Source: Antarcticibacterium sp. 1MA-6-2 (GTDB lineage Bacteria; Bacteroidota; Bacteroidia; Flavobacteriales; Flavobacteriaceae). From it: a stretch of DNA of 64,000 nt. The position numbers and the translations under genes were made by a program. Of this stretch, positions 1 through 10,993 are shown piece after piece. The stretch is taken from the NCBI RefSeq assembly GCF_021535135.1, contig NZ_CP091036.1, positions 3,224,001-3,288,000 on the forward strand, in the 5' to 3' direction. Within the stretch, counting starts at the first letter, position 1; every line of letters starts with the position of its first letter. A model generated the notes under the pieces. That model did no database searches. It saw only the letters and a list, made by a program, of their open reading frames with translations, and was not told the DNA's origin.

Positions 1-584
1 TATTGATGTTTCCCTGGAGTATTCTGGAAGGCCACTTGCCAAACGAATGGTAATTCCTCTCGTAAATACTATTTATTATGCAGGTCAAAAACATCCTGAC
101 GTCTTTTCACAACAGGATTTGGTAACAAAATTTGAACTTCCTCAAAATGCAGAGGATGTAAAAATTCATTACATCACAACTCTACCATGGCGGACATAGC
201 GGGGGTGATGAATTTATTAAAATTAGAAATAAAGTAAGTGTCAATAATGAGGTGGTTATAAATTTCATTCCCTGGCGGGATGACTGTGCCGCCTTTAGAA
301 GATTTAATCCTTCATCGGGAGTATGGACAAGAAAAGATACTGCTTATGCATATAACAGTAACCGGGAAAGGGTATTTAAAGAAATTGAAGAGCGTTTAGC
401 TTCGTCCGATCTTTCCCGCTCCAACTGGTGCCCCGGCTCTAAAGTTAGCCCTAAGGTAGCTGAACTGGGTGATTTAAAAAAAGGCACATACCAAGTAAAT
501 ATCTCCATAGACGGTACTCCAATAAATGGCGATAAACTTAATCATTGGCTTGTGTCAGCGTATATTACTTATAAAAAAGAATAA
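1..584 (+). CDS. PNGase F-like N-glycosidase (3' part)
   Basis: C-terminal part of a peptide-N-glycosidase F-like amidase, the family that removes asparagine-linked glycans from glycoproteins, usually as a secreted enzyme. The frame is open from base 1, so the start lies outside the window. After the break the reading gives the family hallmark [10 protein letters not shown], then [20 protein letters not shown] and [13 protein letters not shown], all typical of the C-terminal jelly-roll domain. The frame is interrupted at 179-185 (ACTCTAC), where the family expects Thr-Gly-His, i.e. ACCGGC CAT; this is one of the corrupted RCCGGY sites. Removing one base joins the two halves. Family assignment is from remembered motifs and is strong; catalytic residues in the missing N-terminal half cannot be checked. 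Confidence 0.85.
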
Positions 585-611
585 GTAAAAAAAGGCAAAA
601 TCAATTTTTTT

Positions 612-690
612 AAGTACTCCCGCTCGAGTACTTTTAAAGCTTCAAATACAACTAAAACCCTGTAAAATTCACTGTATTCGGGGGTTTTTA
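612..690 (+). terminator. Two stacked terminator-like hairpins
   Basis: Shortly after the stop of the N-glycosidase there is a perfect 8-bp stem (AAGTACTC / GAGTACTT, 612-633) followed by Ts, and then a second stem of AAAACCC against GGGTTTT ending about 690 with a T-rich tail. Position and shape fit Rho-independent termination before the next gene. Confidence 0.6.
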
Positions 691-813
691 TTTTTCTTTT
701 AAACGATATTTGGAGTGCCAAAATAGAAAGGTTTAATAAAATTTTAAGAAAAGAAGAGGGAGCCAATTCTTACTTTTAAGGATCTCACCCTTTACTAATC
801 TTGACCTTTCTCA

Positions 814-2523
814 ATGAGATCAACTCTTTCCTTATTTTTCGTCCTTACTTTTTTTCTGGGTTGTAAGACCAATGAAGATACTTCCTTAGCGCCTCATACT
901 ATAGAAAAACAAGGTCTAATAGCTGAAAATGCAATGGTAGTTTCGGCAAGGGAGGAAGCTTCCAAAATTGGATTATCCATAATAAAGAAAGGGGGCAACG
1001 CTTTTGACGCTATGGTGGCTACTGAAATGGCACTTGCCGTAGTATATCCCTATGCGGGAAATTTAGGGGGTGGAGGTTTTATGGTTTACCGTTTGAATAA
1101 TGGTGAAACCGGAGCTTTAGATTACAGGGAAAAAGCACCAATGGCAGCTAGCCGAAATATGTATCTTGATGAAGAAGGCAACGTGAACTCTCGAAAAAGC
1201 AGGTATGGAGGTCTGGCTGCAGGCGTACCCGGAACGGTTGCAGGAATCTTTGCCGTTCATGAAAAGTTTGGTACCCTTCCAATTGAGGAAATTCTTGCTC
1301 CTGTTATAGCCCTGGCGCAAAAGGGATATCGGGTATCAGAGAATCAGGAGCAGGCTATGAGCCGTTATTTTGAGGATTTCATGGAAGTAAATAAGGATAC
1401 CATTCTTTTTGCACAAGGATTCGTTGCAGGAGATACTCTAAAGAATTCTGCACTGGCAAATACTCTGGAATGGATTGTGAATGAAGGTAGGAACGTTTTC
1501 TACAATGGCAGTATAGGTGAGAAATTGGTTGCTACCGTACGGGAAAATGGAGGAATTATGACCATGGAAGATCTCGCCGCATATGAAGTACGCTGGCGTG
1601 ATCCTGTAACTTTTAAATATAAAGAACTTACCATTCACGCGATGTCTCCTCCTTCCAGCGGAGGAATTGTACTCGGGCAGATAATGAAGATGATTGAGCC
1701 GTTTTCAATTTCAGAATTTGAACATAATTCTGAAAAAATAATACAGGTGATTACCGAAGCTGAAAGAAGGGCATATGCAGACCGTAGTTTTTACCTGGGA
1801 GACCCTGATTTTGTGAATATTCCCACAAAAGAACTATTCAGTGAGGATTATCTTAAGGAGAGAATGAGCAATTTCGATTTTTCCCGGGCAACACCTTCCA
1901 GTAGTTTAGAACATGGCCAAATTTCTGGTTTTGAAAGTATGGAAACAACTCATTATTCTATTGTTGATGATAAGGGAAATGCTGTTTCTGTCACCACCAC
2001 TCTCAATGGCGCGTATGGTTCGAAATTATATTCTGAAGAACTTGGTTTTTTCCTAAATAACGAAATGGACGACTTCAGTGCAAAACCCGGAGTGCCAAAT
2101 ATGTTTGGTCTTATAGGAACTGAAGCAAATGCCATTGAGCCGGGTAAGAGAATGCTGAGTTCTATGACGCCAACCATAGTGGAAAAGGAAGGCGAATTAT
2201 TTATGGTTCTTGGTTCCCCGGGAGGGTCTACAATTATAACTTCTGTGTTACAAACTATTCTCAATGTGGTCGATTTCAACATGTCCATGCAGGAAGCTGT
2301 TGAGGCGCCAAGATTTCATCACCAGTGGCTGCCTGATGAAATTCTTTTTGAACCCAACAGTTTTGATAAGGAAATCCTTCAAAATCTGAGGGCAAAAGGT
2401 TACGAGCCTAACGAGGGAAAATCTACCATTATTGGGAAAGTCGATGCCATTCTACGACTTCCAAACGGTTCTCTTGAAGGAGGAGCAGATCCCAGAGGCG
2501 ATGATGCTGCTGCGGGATTCTAA
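814..2523 (+). CDS. ggt: Gamma-glutamyltranspeptidase, lipoprotein
   Basis: Gamma-glutamyltransferase (EC 2.3.2.2), which hydrolyses or transfers the gamma-glutamyl group of glutathione and related compounds, here probably on the periplasmic face. 569 aa, normal length. The N-terminus is a lipoprotein signal ending in the lipobox LGC at about residue 17. The large-subunit region carries GGNAFDAMVATEMAL and GNLGGGGFMVYR. The autocatalytic cleavage site is TTHYSIVD; the first of these threonines (about residue 378) would become the nucleophile of the small subunit. SSMTPTIV and GSPGGSTII near the C-terminus are also typical. The gene is intact. It precedes a TonB receptor by about 27 bp and may be cotranscribed with it. 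Confidence 0.95.
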   Translation: MRSTLSLFFVLTFFLGCKTNEDTSLAPHTIEKQGLIAENAMVVSAREEASKIGLSIIKKGGNAFDAMVATEMALAVVYPYAGNLGGGGFMVYRLNNGETGALDYREKAPMAASRNMYLDEEGNVNSRKSRYGGLAAGVPGTVAGIFAVHEKFGTLPIEEILAPVIALAQKGYRVSENQEQAMSRYFEDFMEVNKDTILFAQGFVAGDTLKNSALANTLEWIVNEGRNVFYNGSIGEKLVATVRENGGIMTMEDLAAYEVRWRDPVTFKYKELTIHAMSPPSSGGIVLGQIMKMIEPFSISEFEHNSEKIIQVITEAERRAYADRSFYLGDPDFVNIPTKELFSEDYLKERMSNFDFSRATPSSSLEHGQISGFESMETTHYSIVDDKGNAVSVTTTLNGAYGSKLYSEELGFFLNNEMDDFSAKPGVPNMFGLIGTEANAIEPGKRMLSSMTPTIVEKEGELFMVLGSPGGSTIITSVLQTILNVVDFNMSMQEAVEAPRFHHQWLPDEILFEPNSFDKEILQNLRAKGYEPNEGKSTIIGKVDAILRLPNGSLEGGADPRGDDAAAGF

Positions 2524-2550
2524 TAATTATTAACGTATAAACATTTGATT

Positions 2551-5426
2551 ATGAAAAACTATTTACTATTTATTTTCCTTTTTTGCGGCTGGTTGTCCTT
2601 TGGACAATCAGGTGAAATAACAGGAACTGTCGTTGACGATAATGAACAACCTTTACCCGGAGTTTCCGTCGCTGTTAAAGGGACTAATAGGGGTACTGTT
2701 ACAGATTTTGACGGGAAATTTTCCCTGGAAGCAAATCTTGGAGAAACCTTGGTATTTACCTTTGTGGGATTTGATCGCCGTGAGGTTGTAATTGCAGAAC
2801 AGGATATTTATGTAAAACTGGTGGCAGGAATGGCTCTGGATGAGGTTGTTCTTGTCGGGTCCAGGAGGCCTAGCCGAACCGTGGTAGAATCTACTGTACC
2901 AATTGATGTTCTGGATATCCAGGAACTTTCCACTGCGGTACCGCAGGTGAACCTGAATCAAATGCTAAATTATGTTGCACCATCTTTCTCTTCCAATACC
3001 CAAACAATTGCAGATGGTACAGACCATATTGATCCTGCTTCTTTGCGGGGATTAGGGCCAGATCAGGTTTTAGTTTTAATAAATGGAAAAAGGAGACACA
3101 ATACCTCGTTAATAAATGTAAACGGAACCTTTGGCCGCGGAAGTGTGGGAACAGATCTTAATGCTATCCCTGCTGCTGCCATTGATCGTATTGAAGTTTT
3201 ACGGGATGGAGCTGCTGCTCAATATGGTTCTGATGCAATTGCCGGAGTAATAAATATTGTTCTTAAGAGCGATGTAAATGAACTTAACGTGGATATAACT
3301 ACCGGGGCGAATTTCACACAAAATGCCAATGAACAAACTTAGTGGAATAGATGGAGAAACAGTGAATGTGGCAGCGAGTTACGGGATTGGACTTGGAAAT
3401 AAGGGAGGTTACATAAACTTTGCAGGAGATTTTGATTTCAGGGAGCCTTACAATCGTATGAAAGAATGGGAGGGTTCTATTTTTAACGCCTATAATGCTA
3501 TTGAAAGAGTGGCATTAGACGCTTAAGTGCAGATATTTCCTTTTTAAATAATGAACAAATTCAGGGTTTTGCACAGGATGTTGATTATTTCGATGCTGCC
3601 ACTGTAGATGCAATTGGTGCTGCCCCCGATCGAGCGGCTCTGCAGTCCTTATTAACATTTGACGTAACCGAGGCTGAACTGGCAGCAAGAGATTTGCAAA
3701 GGAGTGACTTCAATATGCGTGTTGGGCAATCGGGATTAAGAGGAGGAAGGTTTTTTATGAACATGGCTCTTCCCTTTGATGAAGAAGGAACAGAATTTTA
3801 TGCTTTTTCAGGTGTAAGTTCGCGCCAGGGAAATTCTGCTTAAGCTTTTACAGGCTTCCCAATCAAAGCAGAACGTACACACCTATTTATATAAATGGTT
3901 TCCTTCCTGAAATAAATTCTAAAATTAATGATGTTTCCTTTGCAGCGGGAATAAGAGGAATGGTGGGAGACTGGAATGTAGATTTTAGTAATACCTGGGG
4001 AAGAAACAGTTTTATGTATTTGATCTCGAATACCTCCAATGCTTCCATGTTGAGCTCCAGTCCCACTACTTTTGATGCAGGCGGATTTTCATTTTCACAA
4101 AACACCACAAATCTTGATATTTCTCAATTCTATAAAGAAATTTTTGCAGGTTTAAATATTGCTTTTGGTGCAGAATACCGGGTGGAGCAGTATGAAATAG
4201 TAGCAGGGGAAAGAGCTTCTTATGAGCAATATACTGCGGAAGGTGATGTGGTGACAAGGGCAGATCAACAGCCTGCACAGGATTTCTTCGGAAACTCAAG
4301 AGCGGGCGGTTCCCAGGTTTTTCCCGGATTTAGCCCCAGCAATGAGCTATCCCGAATGAGGAGCAGTATAGGTGGATATTTCGATGTAGAGGCAGATTTA
4401 ACTGAAGCATTTTTGCTTACGTTCGCTACCCGTTACGAAGATTATTCAGACTTTGGTTCCACCCTTAATTTTAAAGTCTCCAGCCGCTATAAACTTACAG
4501 ATAATATAAATATAAGAGGGGCCGCGAATACCGGGTATAGGGCACCTTCCTTACATCAGTTATATTTTAATTCTACCTCTACTGTTTTTGGGGCAAACGG
4601 TATTCCACAAGAAGTAGGAACCTTTGCAAATGAAAGTCGTGCGGCAACCCTTCTTGGAATTCCGCAGTTAAAAGAGGAAACCTCCAGAAGTGCAAGTCTT
4701 GGTTTTACTGCAAAACTTCCCGAGGCCAATATTTCCCTAACAGTAGATGGATACTTTGTTGCCATTGATGACAGGATCATCTATACAGGACAGTTCAGAG
4801 GTCCCGGTACAGGTACAGAACTGGACAATCTTTTATCCATGGCCAATGCAACAGCGGCATCTTTCTTTGTTAATGCTATTGATACAGAATCAAAAGGACT
4901 GGATGTCGTAATCACGCACAGAGCCTTCTTTGGAGATGGCTTAGAACTGCGGTCCGATCTTTCAGGAACATTTTCAAAAACAGTTAAAGTGGGAGAGACA
5001 AAAGCCTCGCCACAATTAGAACGGGCGGGCCTTGTTGATACTTATTTTTCAGAGAACAGCAGGCTTCTTTTAGAAGAATCTGTACCACGAACAAAAATTA
5101 ATTTAACTAATAATCTCTCTATGGATAAGTTTAATTTCTTTCTTAGAAATGTTTATTTCGGAGAAACTACCGAAGCATCAGCAGATCCAGCAGGGAGACA
5201 GGTTTTTAGTTCAAAAATAGTTACAGATCTTTCAGTAGGATATAGTGTTACTGATGCTTTAACTCTTACAGTAGGAGCAAATAATATTTTCGATATTTTC
5301 CCGGACAGAGCCGAAGAACAATTTGGGAACAGAAGTGGTGGACGTTATGACTGGTCTCGCCAGGCCCTGCAATACGGGCTGGGAGGACGCTTTCTTTTTG
5401 CCAAAGTTAGTCTCAACTTAAATTAA
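2551..5426 (+). CDS. TonB-dependent receptor (three apparent frameshifts)
   Basis: Outer-membrane TonB-dependent receptor of about 958 aa once repaired. A signal peptide is followed by a CarboxypepD_reg-like domain (GEITGTVVDDNEQPLPGVSV, about residues 20-100), a plug domain with RGLGPDQVLVLINGKRRH and VLRDGAAAQYGSDAIAGVINIVL, and a 22-strand-type barrel with GYRAPSLHQLYF and a C-terminal VSLNLN. Start ATG 2551 is preferred over the in-frame TTG at 2545. The frame is broken at 3337-3343 (ACTTAGT), 3521-3528 (GCTTAAGT) and 3838-3845 (GCTTAAGC). Restoring RCCGGY at each gives TGG, AGA and AGF and one continuous frame with length divisible by three. The substrate is not evident; no SusD partner is nearby. 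Proximity to ggt hints at peptide or glutathione-type substrates, which is only inference. Confidence 0.88.
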
Positions 5427-5548
5427 AATTTTGGACCTGCAGCTTCTGTTCTTGCTCATATATTAATAAAATAGAGCGCAGAGACTAATTCGGCGGTCAA
5501 TTATGAGCTGAAGAAAAATCTGGACCCTTCCAGTATTTAATGCTTTTG

Positions 5549-5576
5549 AACCCCTGATAATAATCGGGGGTTTTTT
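5549..5576 (+). terminator. Rho-independent terminator
   Basis: AACCCC and GGGGTT arms separated by a short A/T-rich loop and followed by six Ts, about 120 bp after the TonB receptor stop. Confidence 0.75.
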
Positions 5577-5890
5577 AATACAGAGATAACTATACCAGGT
5601 TTACTTTATTTCAGCTTTAATCAAAACTATAATCAGGAAGATTTCCAGATCAGCTTGAGAGAAGAGTTTGGCAGCAAAACGGAGGACACCACCAGTTAGT
5701 TAAACTATCCGTCCCTCCCAAAACGATGGTCTTATTGAGTGATCTTATTAAAAGTTACACTCGCTCACCGCGTGGGAGATATTAATCCTGTTGCCACCAT
5801 GACTATGTGTTTAACTCCCCACGGTAATAGTTAAAATAGCCCTTGACCTTTTAGGAGGAATGTAATTTAAAAAATACTGAATGGAAACGA
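5577..5890. other. Intergenic, no gene seen
   Basis: Between the TonB receptor terminator and the carbonic anhydrase 3' end. I see no convincing reading frame, repeat or RNA here. A run around 5725-5830 could be a degraded remnant, but nothing recognisable translates. Confidence 0.4.
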
Positions 5891-6533
5891 TCAAATCTCC
5901 TGAGTGAGATCATAGATTTCCTGAATCGAAGAAAGTAGTTTTGGGATGTTTATATTTAAGTCTAAGAGTTTACTTAGTTGAAATGTCGAAGACCCAACCA
6001 TGAATTTCAGGATATTGCTTTTTTAGAAAAGATTTTTGCCAGGCAGCCATTTTTACAATGTTAATACATTGTTCCTGGACGTTTAGTTCTACCAGCCTTT
6101 TATAACGCTCATTTTCATCTTCAATGGCGTTAAGTTGTGTTTTGTGAATCCTGTATACATCCCTAATATTTCTAAGCCAGGGATTAAGTATTCCCAGGTC
6201 CTTACTTTGCATAGCAGCCCTTACTCCTCCACAGTCATAATGGCCACATACGACAATATGTTTTACCTGTAGATGCTCTACTGCATAAACAATTACAGAT
6301 TGGGAACTATTGTCGTTATTTGGTACAAGGTTGGCTATGTTCCTGTGAACAAACATTTGTCCCGGTCCCATTCCGGTTAATTCTTCAGCAGTTACTCTAC
6401 TATCACTGCATCCTATATATAGGAATTCCGGTGCCTGTCCTTTGGAGAGATGTTCAAAAAAATCTGCCTGAGAGGCTTTTTTTTCAGCAACCCATCTGCT
6501 GTTATTTTCAAAGACACGCTTGTATAAATCCAT
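5891..6533 (-). CDS. Beta-class carbonic anhydrase
   Basis: Interconverts CO2 and bicarbonate (EC 4.2.1.1), cytoplasmic. Zinc ligands and the Asp-Arg dyad are visible: Cys42-x-Asp44-x-Arg46 in YIGCSDSRVT, and His98-x2-Cys101 in GHYDCGGVRAAM. As written the frame stops early after DIST at 5972-5978 (minus-strand reading ACTAAGT). Restoring ACCGGT gives DISTGKLLDLNINIPKLLSSI, the normal C-terminal strand and helix of the family, and a 213-aa protein ending at 5891. It stands alone, facing the convergent TonB receptor gene. Confidence 0.93.
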
Positions 6534-6919
6534 ATCAAATTATTTTATGCTTCCTTAACAGTGTAGACATAGTTTGAGAAAAAGCTCAAATAGAGCTTTG
6601 CTCTCATTTTATTAAAGTTGGAGTATCAATTCTCAAATTTCAGGTCTATTTAATAAATAGGTTTATTCAGGACCAGATCTAATCATCTCTCTCACAAAAT
6701 AACATTAAAATTTCCTCTTTTGGTATCTTCCGAAAAGGAAAACCTGCCTAAAAAATGGAGAAATCTTGAGTTTCTAAGTTATTTTAAAATCCTAAAAGTT
6801 CCCGGGTACTTTTTATATCTTGTGGGGAAACAGGAATTTTGTACTATGCATTGGCTCGCAAAAGGGGGAAGGAAAGCACAGGAAAAGAATAGAAAATAAA
6901 GGCGGTTACACTATTTAAA
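6534..6919. other. Intergenic, no gene seen
   Basis: A/T-rich region that should hold the carbonic anhydrase promoter at its left end. No open frame with recognisable content was found on either strand. Confidence 0.4.
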
Positions 6920-6952
6920 ATAAAACAGGCCACTTGTGGTGACCTGTTTTAT
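6920..6952 (-). terminator. Hairpin terminator of the Gfo/Idh/MocA operon
   Basis: A 14-bp inverted repeat (ATAAAACAGGCCAC against GTGACCTGTTTTAT, one wobble) just downstream of the minus-strand stop at 6971, followed on that strand by an A/T-rich stretch. Confidence 0.65.
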
Positions 6953-6970
6953 ATGGTATTATTTTTTTTA

Positions 6971-8318
6971 TTAACTCATTACATCAGTCTTTCCTGGAGT
7001 AGGAATAGGGTACAATCCATCTTCTCCCGGTAAAGTAGGAGGAGTAGACTTCCAGGTCACCTCTGCAGGCATAAGAAGTTTTTCTGATTTTATAGCTTCA
7101 TCCCATTTAATTACCTGGCCTGTATATGTTGCCATTCGTCCCATAATTGCGGTAAGGGTACTTTTGGCTCCAACTTCAGCATCACTTATGACTCCTTTGT
7201 TTCTAATTGAAGCAAAAAGTTTATCGTGTTCTACCTGGTATGGATTTGGATCTCTCCGGTTTCTGTACTCAAAAGTAGTATTTCCTTCAAGATCGGAAAT
7301 ACTGGCTGCTCCGGCGTCATTCATCTCAATACTTCCTTTTGTTCCCTGGAAATTTTCACCCACCTTAGACCAGGTTCCGGGTTGATGCCTGCATTGGCTG
7401 GAGATAATTGCACCACTAGGGTATTTATATTCTACAAAATGATGATCAAAGATCTCCCCGTGCTCCGGGCCCGTTCTTACGAGACGCCCGCCCATTCCCT
7501 GGGCAGAGACGGGAAATTCGCCCAAAAACCAGTTGGCTACATCTAAATTGTGAATGTGTTGTTCCAGAATATGATCCCCGCAAAGCCAGTTGAAATAATA
7601 CCAGTTTCGCATTTGATATTCCAGTTCACTTTGTCCTGCCACTCTAGGGTTTACCCATACACCTCCACTGTTCCAGTACACCTGTCCAGAAAGGATCTTG
7701 CCCACTTCATTCTGCTTAATCTTTTCGGCCATGGCGAGGTAGTTATTTTGGTATCGCCGTTGTAATCCCACCACTACGTTTAGTTTGTTCTCTTTGGCAA
7801 CTTTTGCCATCTCCAAAACTTTTCTTATTCCGGGAACATCGGTAGCAACTCAGTTTTTCCATAAACACGTGTTTCCCTGCGTTTACAGCATACTCAAAAT
7901 GGTAAGGTCGAAATCCCGGGGGAGTGGCAAGAATGACCACATCGGCCTGATCAATAGCCTTTTTATAAGCATCAAAGCCTACGAATCTGTTTTTTTCCTG
8001 GACGTTCACCTTTTTGCTTCCTTCAAATTCCTTTTGGAGGCTTTGCAAACTACCATTTAACCTATCCTCAAAAGCATCGGCCATTGCCACTAGTTCTACA
8101 TTCTCATCGGCTTTTAATGCCTGGTTGGCAGCACCTGTACCTCTGCCTCCACAACCCACTACCGCAAGCTTTAAGGTCTTATCATTAAAGACATTGGCCA
8201 TTGCTCCCATTTGCATCCCCGGTAACATCATGCCTGCTGTAAAAAGAGCTGTGTTTTTACAGAAATCTCTTCTTGAAGATTGCAAAATGGAGTTCTGGTC
8301 TTTTTCAGATTTGTTCAT
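6971..8318 (-). CDS. Gfo/Idh/MocA oxidoreductase, Tat-exported
   Basis: NAD(P)-dependent sugar or inositol oxidoreductase family member, about 448 aa. The N-terminus has a twin-arginine signal (SSRRDFCKNTALF, about residues 14-26) and a hydrophobic stretch, so it is probably periplasmic. The Rossmann motif LAVVGCGGRGTGAA follows, then HVFMEKPVATD with the conserved EKP. The frame is interrupted at 7848-7854, reading ACTGAGT on the minus strand where EKPV requires ACCGGT; this is a corrupted RCCGGY site. The stop of the upstream SUMF1-fold gene is 17 bp away, so DUF1080 - SUMF1 - oxidoreductase form one minus-strand operon. In Bacteroides, Gfo/Idh/MocA and DUF1080 proteins cooperate in oxidising glycosides to 3-keto forms and cleaving them; a similar role here is inference. 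Confidence 0.9.
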
Positions 8319-8335
8319 ATTTTTAGTATTAAAGA

Positions 8336-9320
8336 TTAAGGATTACTTTCTCCCCAGTATTTATTATATTCGGTTTTTTCAGGTGGATTTTGAACTCTTA
8401 CAACTCTAAATCCTACAAAAGGAGCATCGGTATTCCACCATTTACTTTTTGGGAATTGCGGGTCGCGCATTTTCCACTTTTCGTCAGATCCTAACCGGGC
8501 GGCACTTCTTAAAAATTCAGCATCATCGTAATAGGAACCTCCCCTTACAGAATGAGGATATTCATTTTCAGGAACTTCTAAAGGATTTTTTGACAAAGAT
8601 TTTCTGCTGCTATATATTTGGGGTTCATATTGATCAAGGGTCCATTCGGCCACGTTTCCATACATATCGTACAGCCCCCACTGGTTGGGTTTCTTTTGTC
8701 CCACCTTGTGATACGAATTATCACTATTCTCATAATACCAGGCATACTCCCCCAGCTCTTCAGTACTATTTCCAAAATGAAAAGCGGTGCTGGTACCTGC
8801 CCTTGCTGCATATTCCCATTCCGCTTCTGTGGGTAATCTGTAGAAATGCCCTGTTTTGGCAGAAAGCCATTCACAAAATTTAGAAGCGGCATGGTGGGTG
8901 ACGTTTCCTACAGTAGATCTTCCCCGGTGCCCATACCTAAACTCATATCAACATATGGAACAGTCGCACCCGATACTGCATCGACATCAATATTAACCTC
9001 ATTGGCTTTATTTGCTGAAGGTATTGCGTCTCCGGACCTTGTTAGAAATAAATAGTAAAGATCCCAGGTAATCTCAAATTTTGACATCCAGAAGGCCTCA
9101 ATTTCTACCTCATGCACCTAAGTCCTTCATCTTCATAACGATCTTTCTCGTCTTCAGGACTTCCCATAACAAATGTTCCTCCCGGAATTGCAACCATTTC
9201 AATAACTAAATTTGATCCTGAAATATCCTGGGAGTAATTGTTAAAGTTTTGTTCCTGGGAAAAGACTTTGGAGGTAAAGAAAACAAAAAATGAAAATAAT
9301 AAGAAGTTGGATTTTCTCAT
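8336..9320 (-). CDS. SUMF1/FGE-fold protein (two apparent frameshifts)
   Basis: Formylglycine-generating-enzyme-fold (SUMF1) secreted protein, about 327 aa repaired. The start at 9320 gives a signal peptide (RKSNFLLFSFFVFF). Family landmarks in order: [70 protein letters not shown] and VGFRVVR near the C-terminus. Two breaks: 9116-9123 is a corrupted ACCGGT (the expected Pro of EGPVHEV), and near 8915-8919 one C is missing in GATCCT (the expected EDPTVGNVTHH). Whether it makes formylglycine or is only a binding or structural member cannot be read from the sequence. It lies between DUF1080 and the Gfo/Idh/MocA gene in one operon. Confidence 0.88.
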
Positions 9321-9385
9321 AATTACAAAAAACTGAAGCTCTGATAACATGGTTGTAAACTTTACAAAAGGAATAGCAGGAATAT

Positions 9386-10075
9386 TTATAAAGAAGTGAG
9401 TTCTATTTTTCTAAATTCCACTTCTGCACCTTCTGCCTGGATTGCAATATGACCTTCCTTTGCAGTTAGATTATATCCTTCGTTAACAAGGTCTCCATTT
9501 ACCCATACTTTTATTTTATCCTCCTGAGCCTCGATGACCATGGTATTCCATTCCCCCAGCGGGTTTTCAGATCCATCGGTTAAATTTTTGATCCTGCGTT
9601 CTTTGCCTTCAGTTATTCCCCAATTCTCTTTGGGTCCCCTACGAGATTCCATATCTGGAACTTCTACATTTTCTACAATACACCAAAAATCTCCTGCATT
9701 TTCATGCATCATCTGCACCTCAATAGATTGAGGAAACATCCCATATAACGCCCTTGGAGTAGAGGCGTGAACTAATACCCCGCAATTTCCTGGTTCTCCC
9801 GGAAAGCGGTAATCAACTTCCAGTCTGTAATTTTTAAATTCAGTATCTGTAATTAAATGTCCTTCCGGCGTTCCAAGACTTACTAACATGCCATCCCTTA
9901 CAATAAAAGGATTTCGTATCTGGGAGTTATTATCCATTTTTGGTACATCAACGTGCCAACCTTCCAGATTTTTACCGTTGAACAAGCTAAAGGACTCTGA
10001 TCCTTTTTTATCCAAAGTTTTACAGGAAAAAAAAGGTAAAGTGAGAAGTGTGAGGAGTAGAAGTTTTGTTTTCAT
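9386..10075 (-). CDS. DUF1080 lipoprotein (3-keto-glycoside hydrolase family)
   Basis: 229-aa DUF1080 (3-keto-disaccharide hydrolase) protein. A lipoprotein signal ends at PFFSCK (Cys about residue 18). The concanavalin-like domain is marked by SLFNGKNLEGWHV, RNPFIVRDGMLVS, YRLEVDYRFPGEPGNCGVLVH, IEVQMM and a terminal VEFRKIELTSL. Family members characterised in Bacteroides cleave 3-keto-glycosides by elimination or hydrolysis. First gene of the minus-strand module; the next gene begins about 65 bp downstream. A second, more divergent DUF1080 lies at 15323-16144 in the plus-strand module. Intact. Confidence 0.9.
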   Translation of the reverse strand: MKTKLLLLTLLTLPFFSCKTLDKKGSESFSLFNGKNLEGWHVDVPKMDNNSQIRNPFIVRDGMLVSLGTPEGHLITDTEFKNYRLEVDYRFPGEPGNCGVLVHASTPRALYGMFPQSIEVQMMHENAGDFWCIVENVEVPDMESRRGPKENWGITEGKERRIKNLTDGSENPLGEWNTMVIEAQEDKIKVWVNGDLVNEGYNLTAKEGHIAIQAEGAEVEFRKIELTSL

Positions 10076-10262
10076 AGCGCTAAATATAAAAATAAAGTAG
10101 GGGTTATAATTATTTTTTTGTTCAAAATGATTATTTTTTTAATAATGCAAGGTTAAAACTAACGTTAAAGTTTCTTTTCTTAACTATTTTTCGATATATT
10201 ATTATGTGTATAAATTTAAAGAAATGATATCATCAATTTTTTTCAATAGCACAGCATTGTAA

Positions 10263-10270
10263 TATCTTTG
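10263..10270 (+). promoter_or_regulatory. Bacteroidota -7 element (TATCTTTG)
   Basis: Exact TAnnTTTG match 16 bp before the ATG at 10286. The upstream element is not clear. Confidence 0.5.
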
Positions 10271-10285
10271 TAAATAATTTGAAAA

Positions 10286-10627
10286 ATGCAGGAAGAGAAA
10301 AAAGATGTTCATCAGGCCGCAGAGGTAATCTTGATGATCATAAGTTATGAAGGTGAAATTGAGGATCTTATTGAATATCCATCAGAATTTGAAGATGCTT
10401 ATAAAGAGTTATTGTCTCATAAGATCATAAAATTGAAGGACGGAAAGTACATTCCTGATGTAAATTTCAAAAAGGCCTCCACCAAAGGATACAGGAAGTA
10501 CCTGGAAGATCTTGAAAATCCTCCTGCCTATAAGAAATTCCTGGCGTCAAAACCTGCTATAGGTGTAGTTGCGGGAGCAATTCTTGTTGCAAGCTATTAC
10601 ATTTTACAATCTAACAGGAGAGTATAA
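10286..10627 (+). CDS. Hypothetical protein with C-terminal membrane segment
   Basis: 113 aa, not recognised. Acidic and Lys-rich with an alternating helical pattern (GEIEDLIEYPSEFEDAYKEL), then one hydrophobic segment near the C-terminus (AIGVVAGAILVASYYIL) ending in NRRV, so it may be a tail-anchored protein. It has its own promoter-like element and sits alone between the two carbohydrate modules. The codon pattern looks normal for the neighbourhood, so I take it as a real gene. Confidence 0.7.
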   Translation: MQEEKKDVHQAAEVILMIISYEGEIEDLIEYPSEFEDAYKELLSHKIIKLKDGKYIPDVNFKKASTKGYRKYLEDLENPPAYKKFLASKPAIGVVAGAILVASYYILQSNRRV

Positions 10628-10778
10628 TATTTCTCCTGCTATCTTTCTTCTTCGGAAAAACGGAGATTTGAAGTTAAAAAGGTATATAAGAGTATTTCTA
10701 AAGTTCGCTCACTAAAACCGAAAAAATTATTTGTTATTCCTTTTTTTCAGAATAGATGGATTAAAGGCTGGTTTAAAT

Positions 10779-10993
10779 CTAATTGCTGCAATCTTCTTTT
10801 AAAAGTTGGGCAATTTTTTCTCCAATAGCATCCTGCCGCTCTTCTGATTTCCCATAAATTGTATTTTGCCCCACCCTTTAATATCGCATACCATCATTCC
10901 TTTTGAATCCCATATGGTTTGTTGTTTACTATCGTATATTACGGGAAAGGATATTGTTTCCTTTACCATATCCTGAGTTTCATTTGAATTCAT
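10779..10993 (-). CDS. Small conserved-looking protein (one A missing)
   Basis: About 71 aa, not recognised. It begins MNSNETQDMVKETISFPVIY and contains CDIKGWGKIQFMG. The raw frame ends in an unlikely basic tail. Adding one A to the AAA run at about 10848-10852 gives a coherent amphipathic end (KSEERQDAIGEKIAQLLKE) and a stop at 10779. The indel is in a homopolymer and is probably a sequencing error. Cytoplasmic, no signal peptide. Confidence 0.6.

Noticed and set aside
1147..1152. GCTAGC in ggt as a further RCCGGY scar
   Set aside because: It keeps the frame and encodes Ala-Ser, which fits the family; cannot be distinguished from a genuine CTAG.
1953..2288. Antisense open frames inside ggt, serS, rplY and others
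   Set aside because: They are reading-frame shadows of well-identified genes and carry no recognisable domains.
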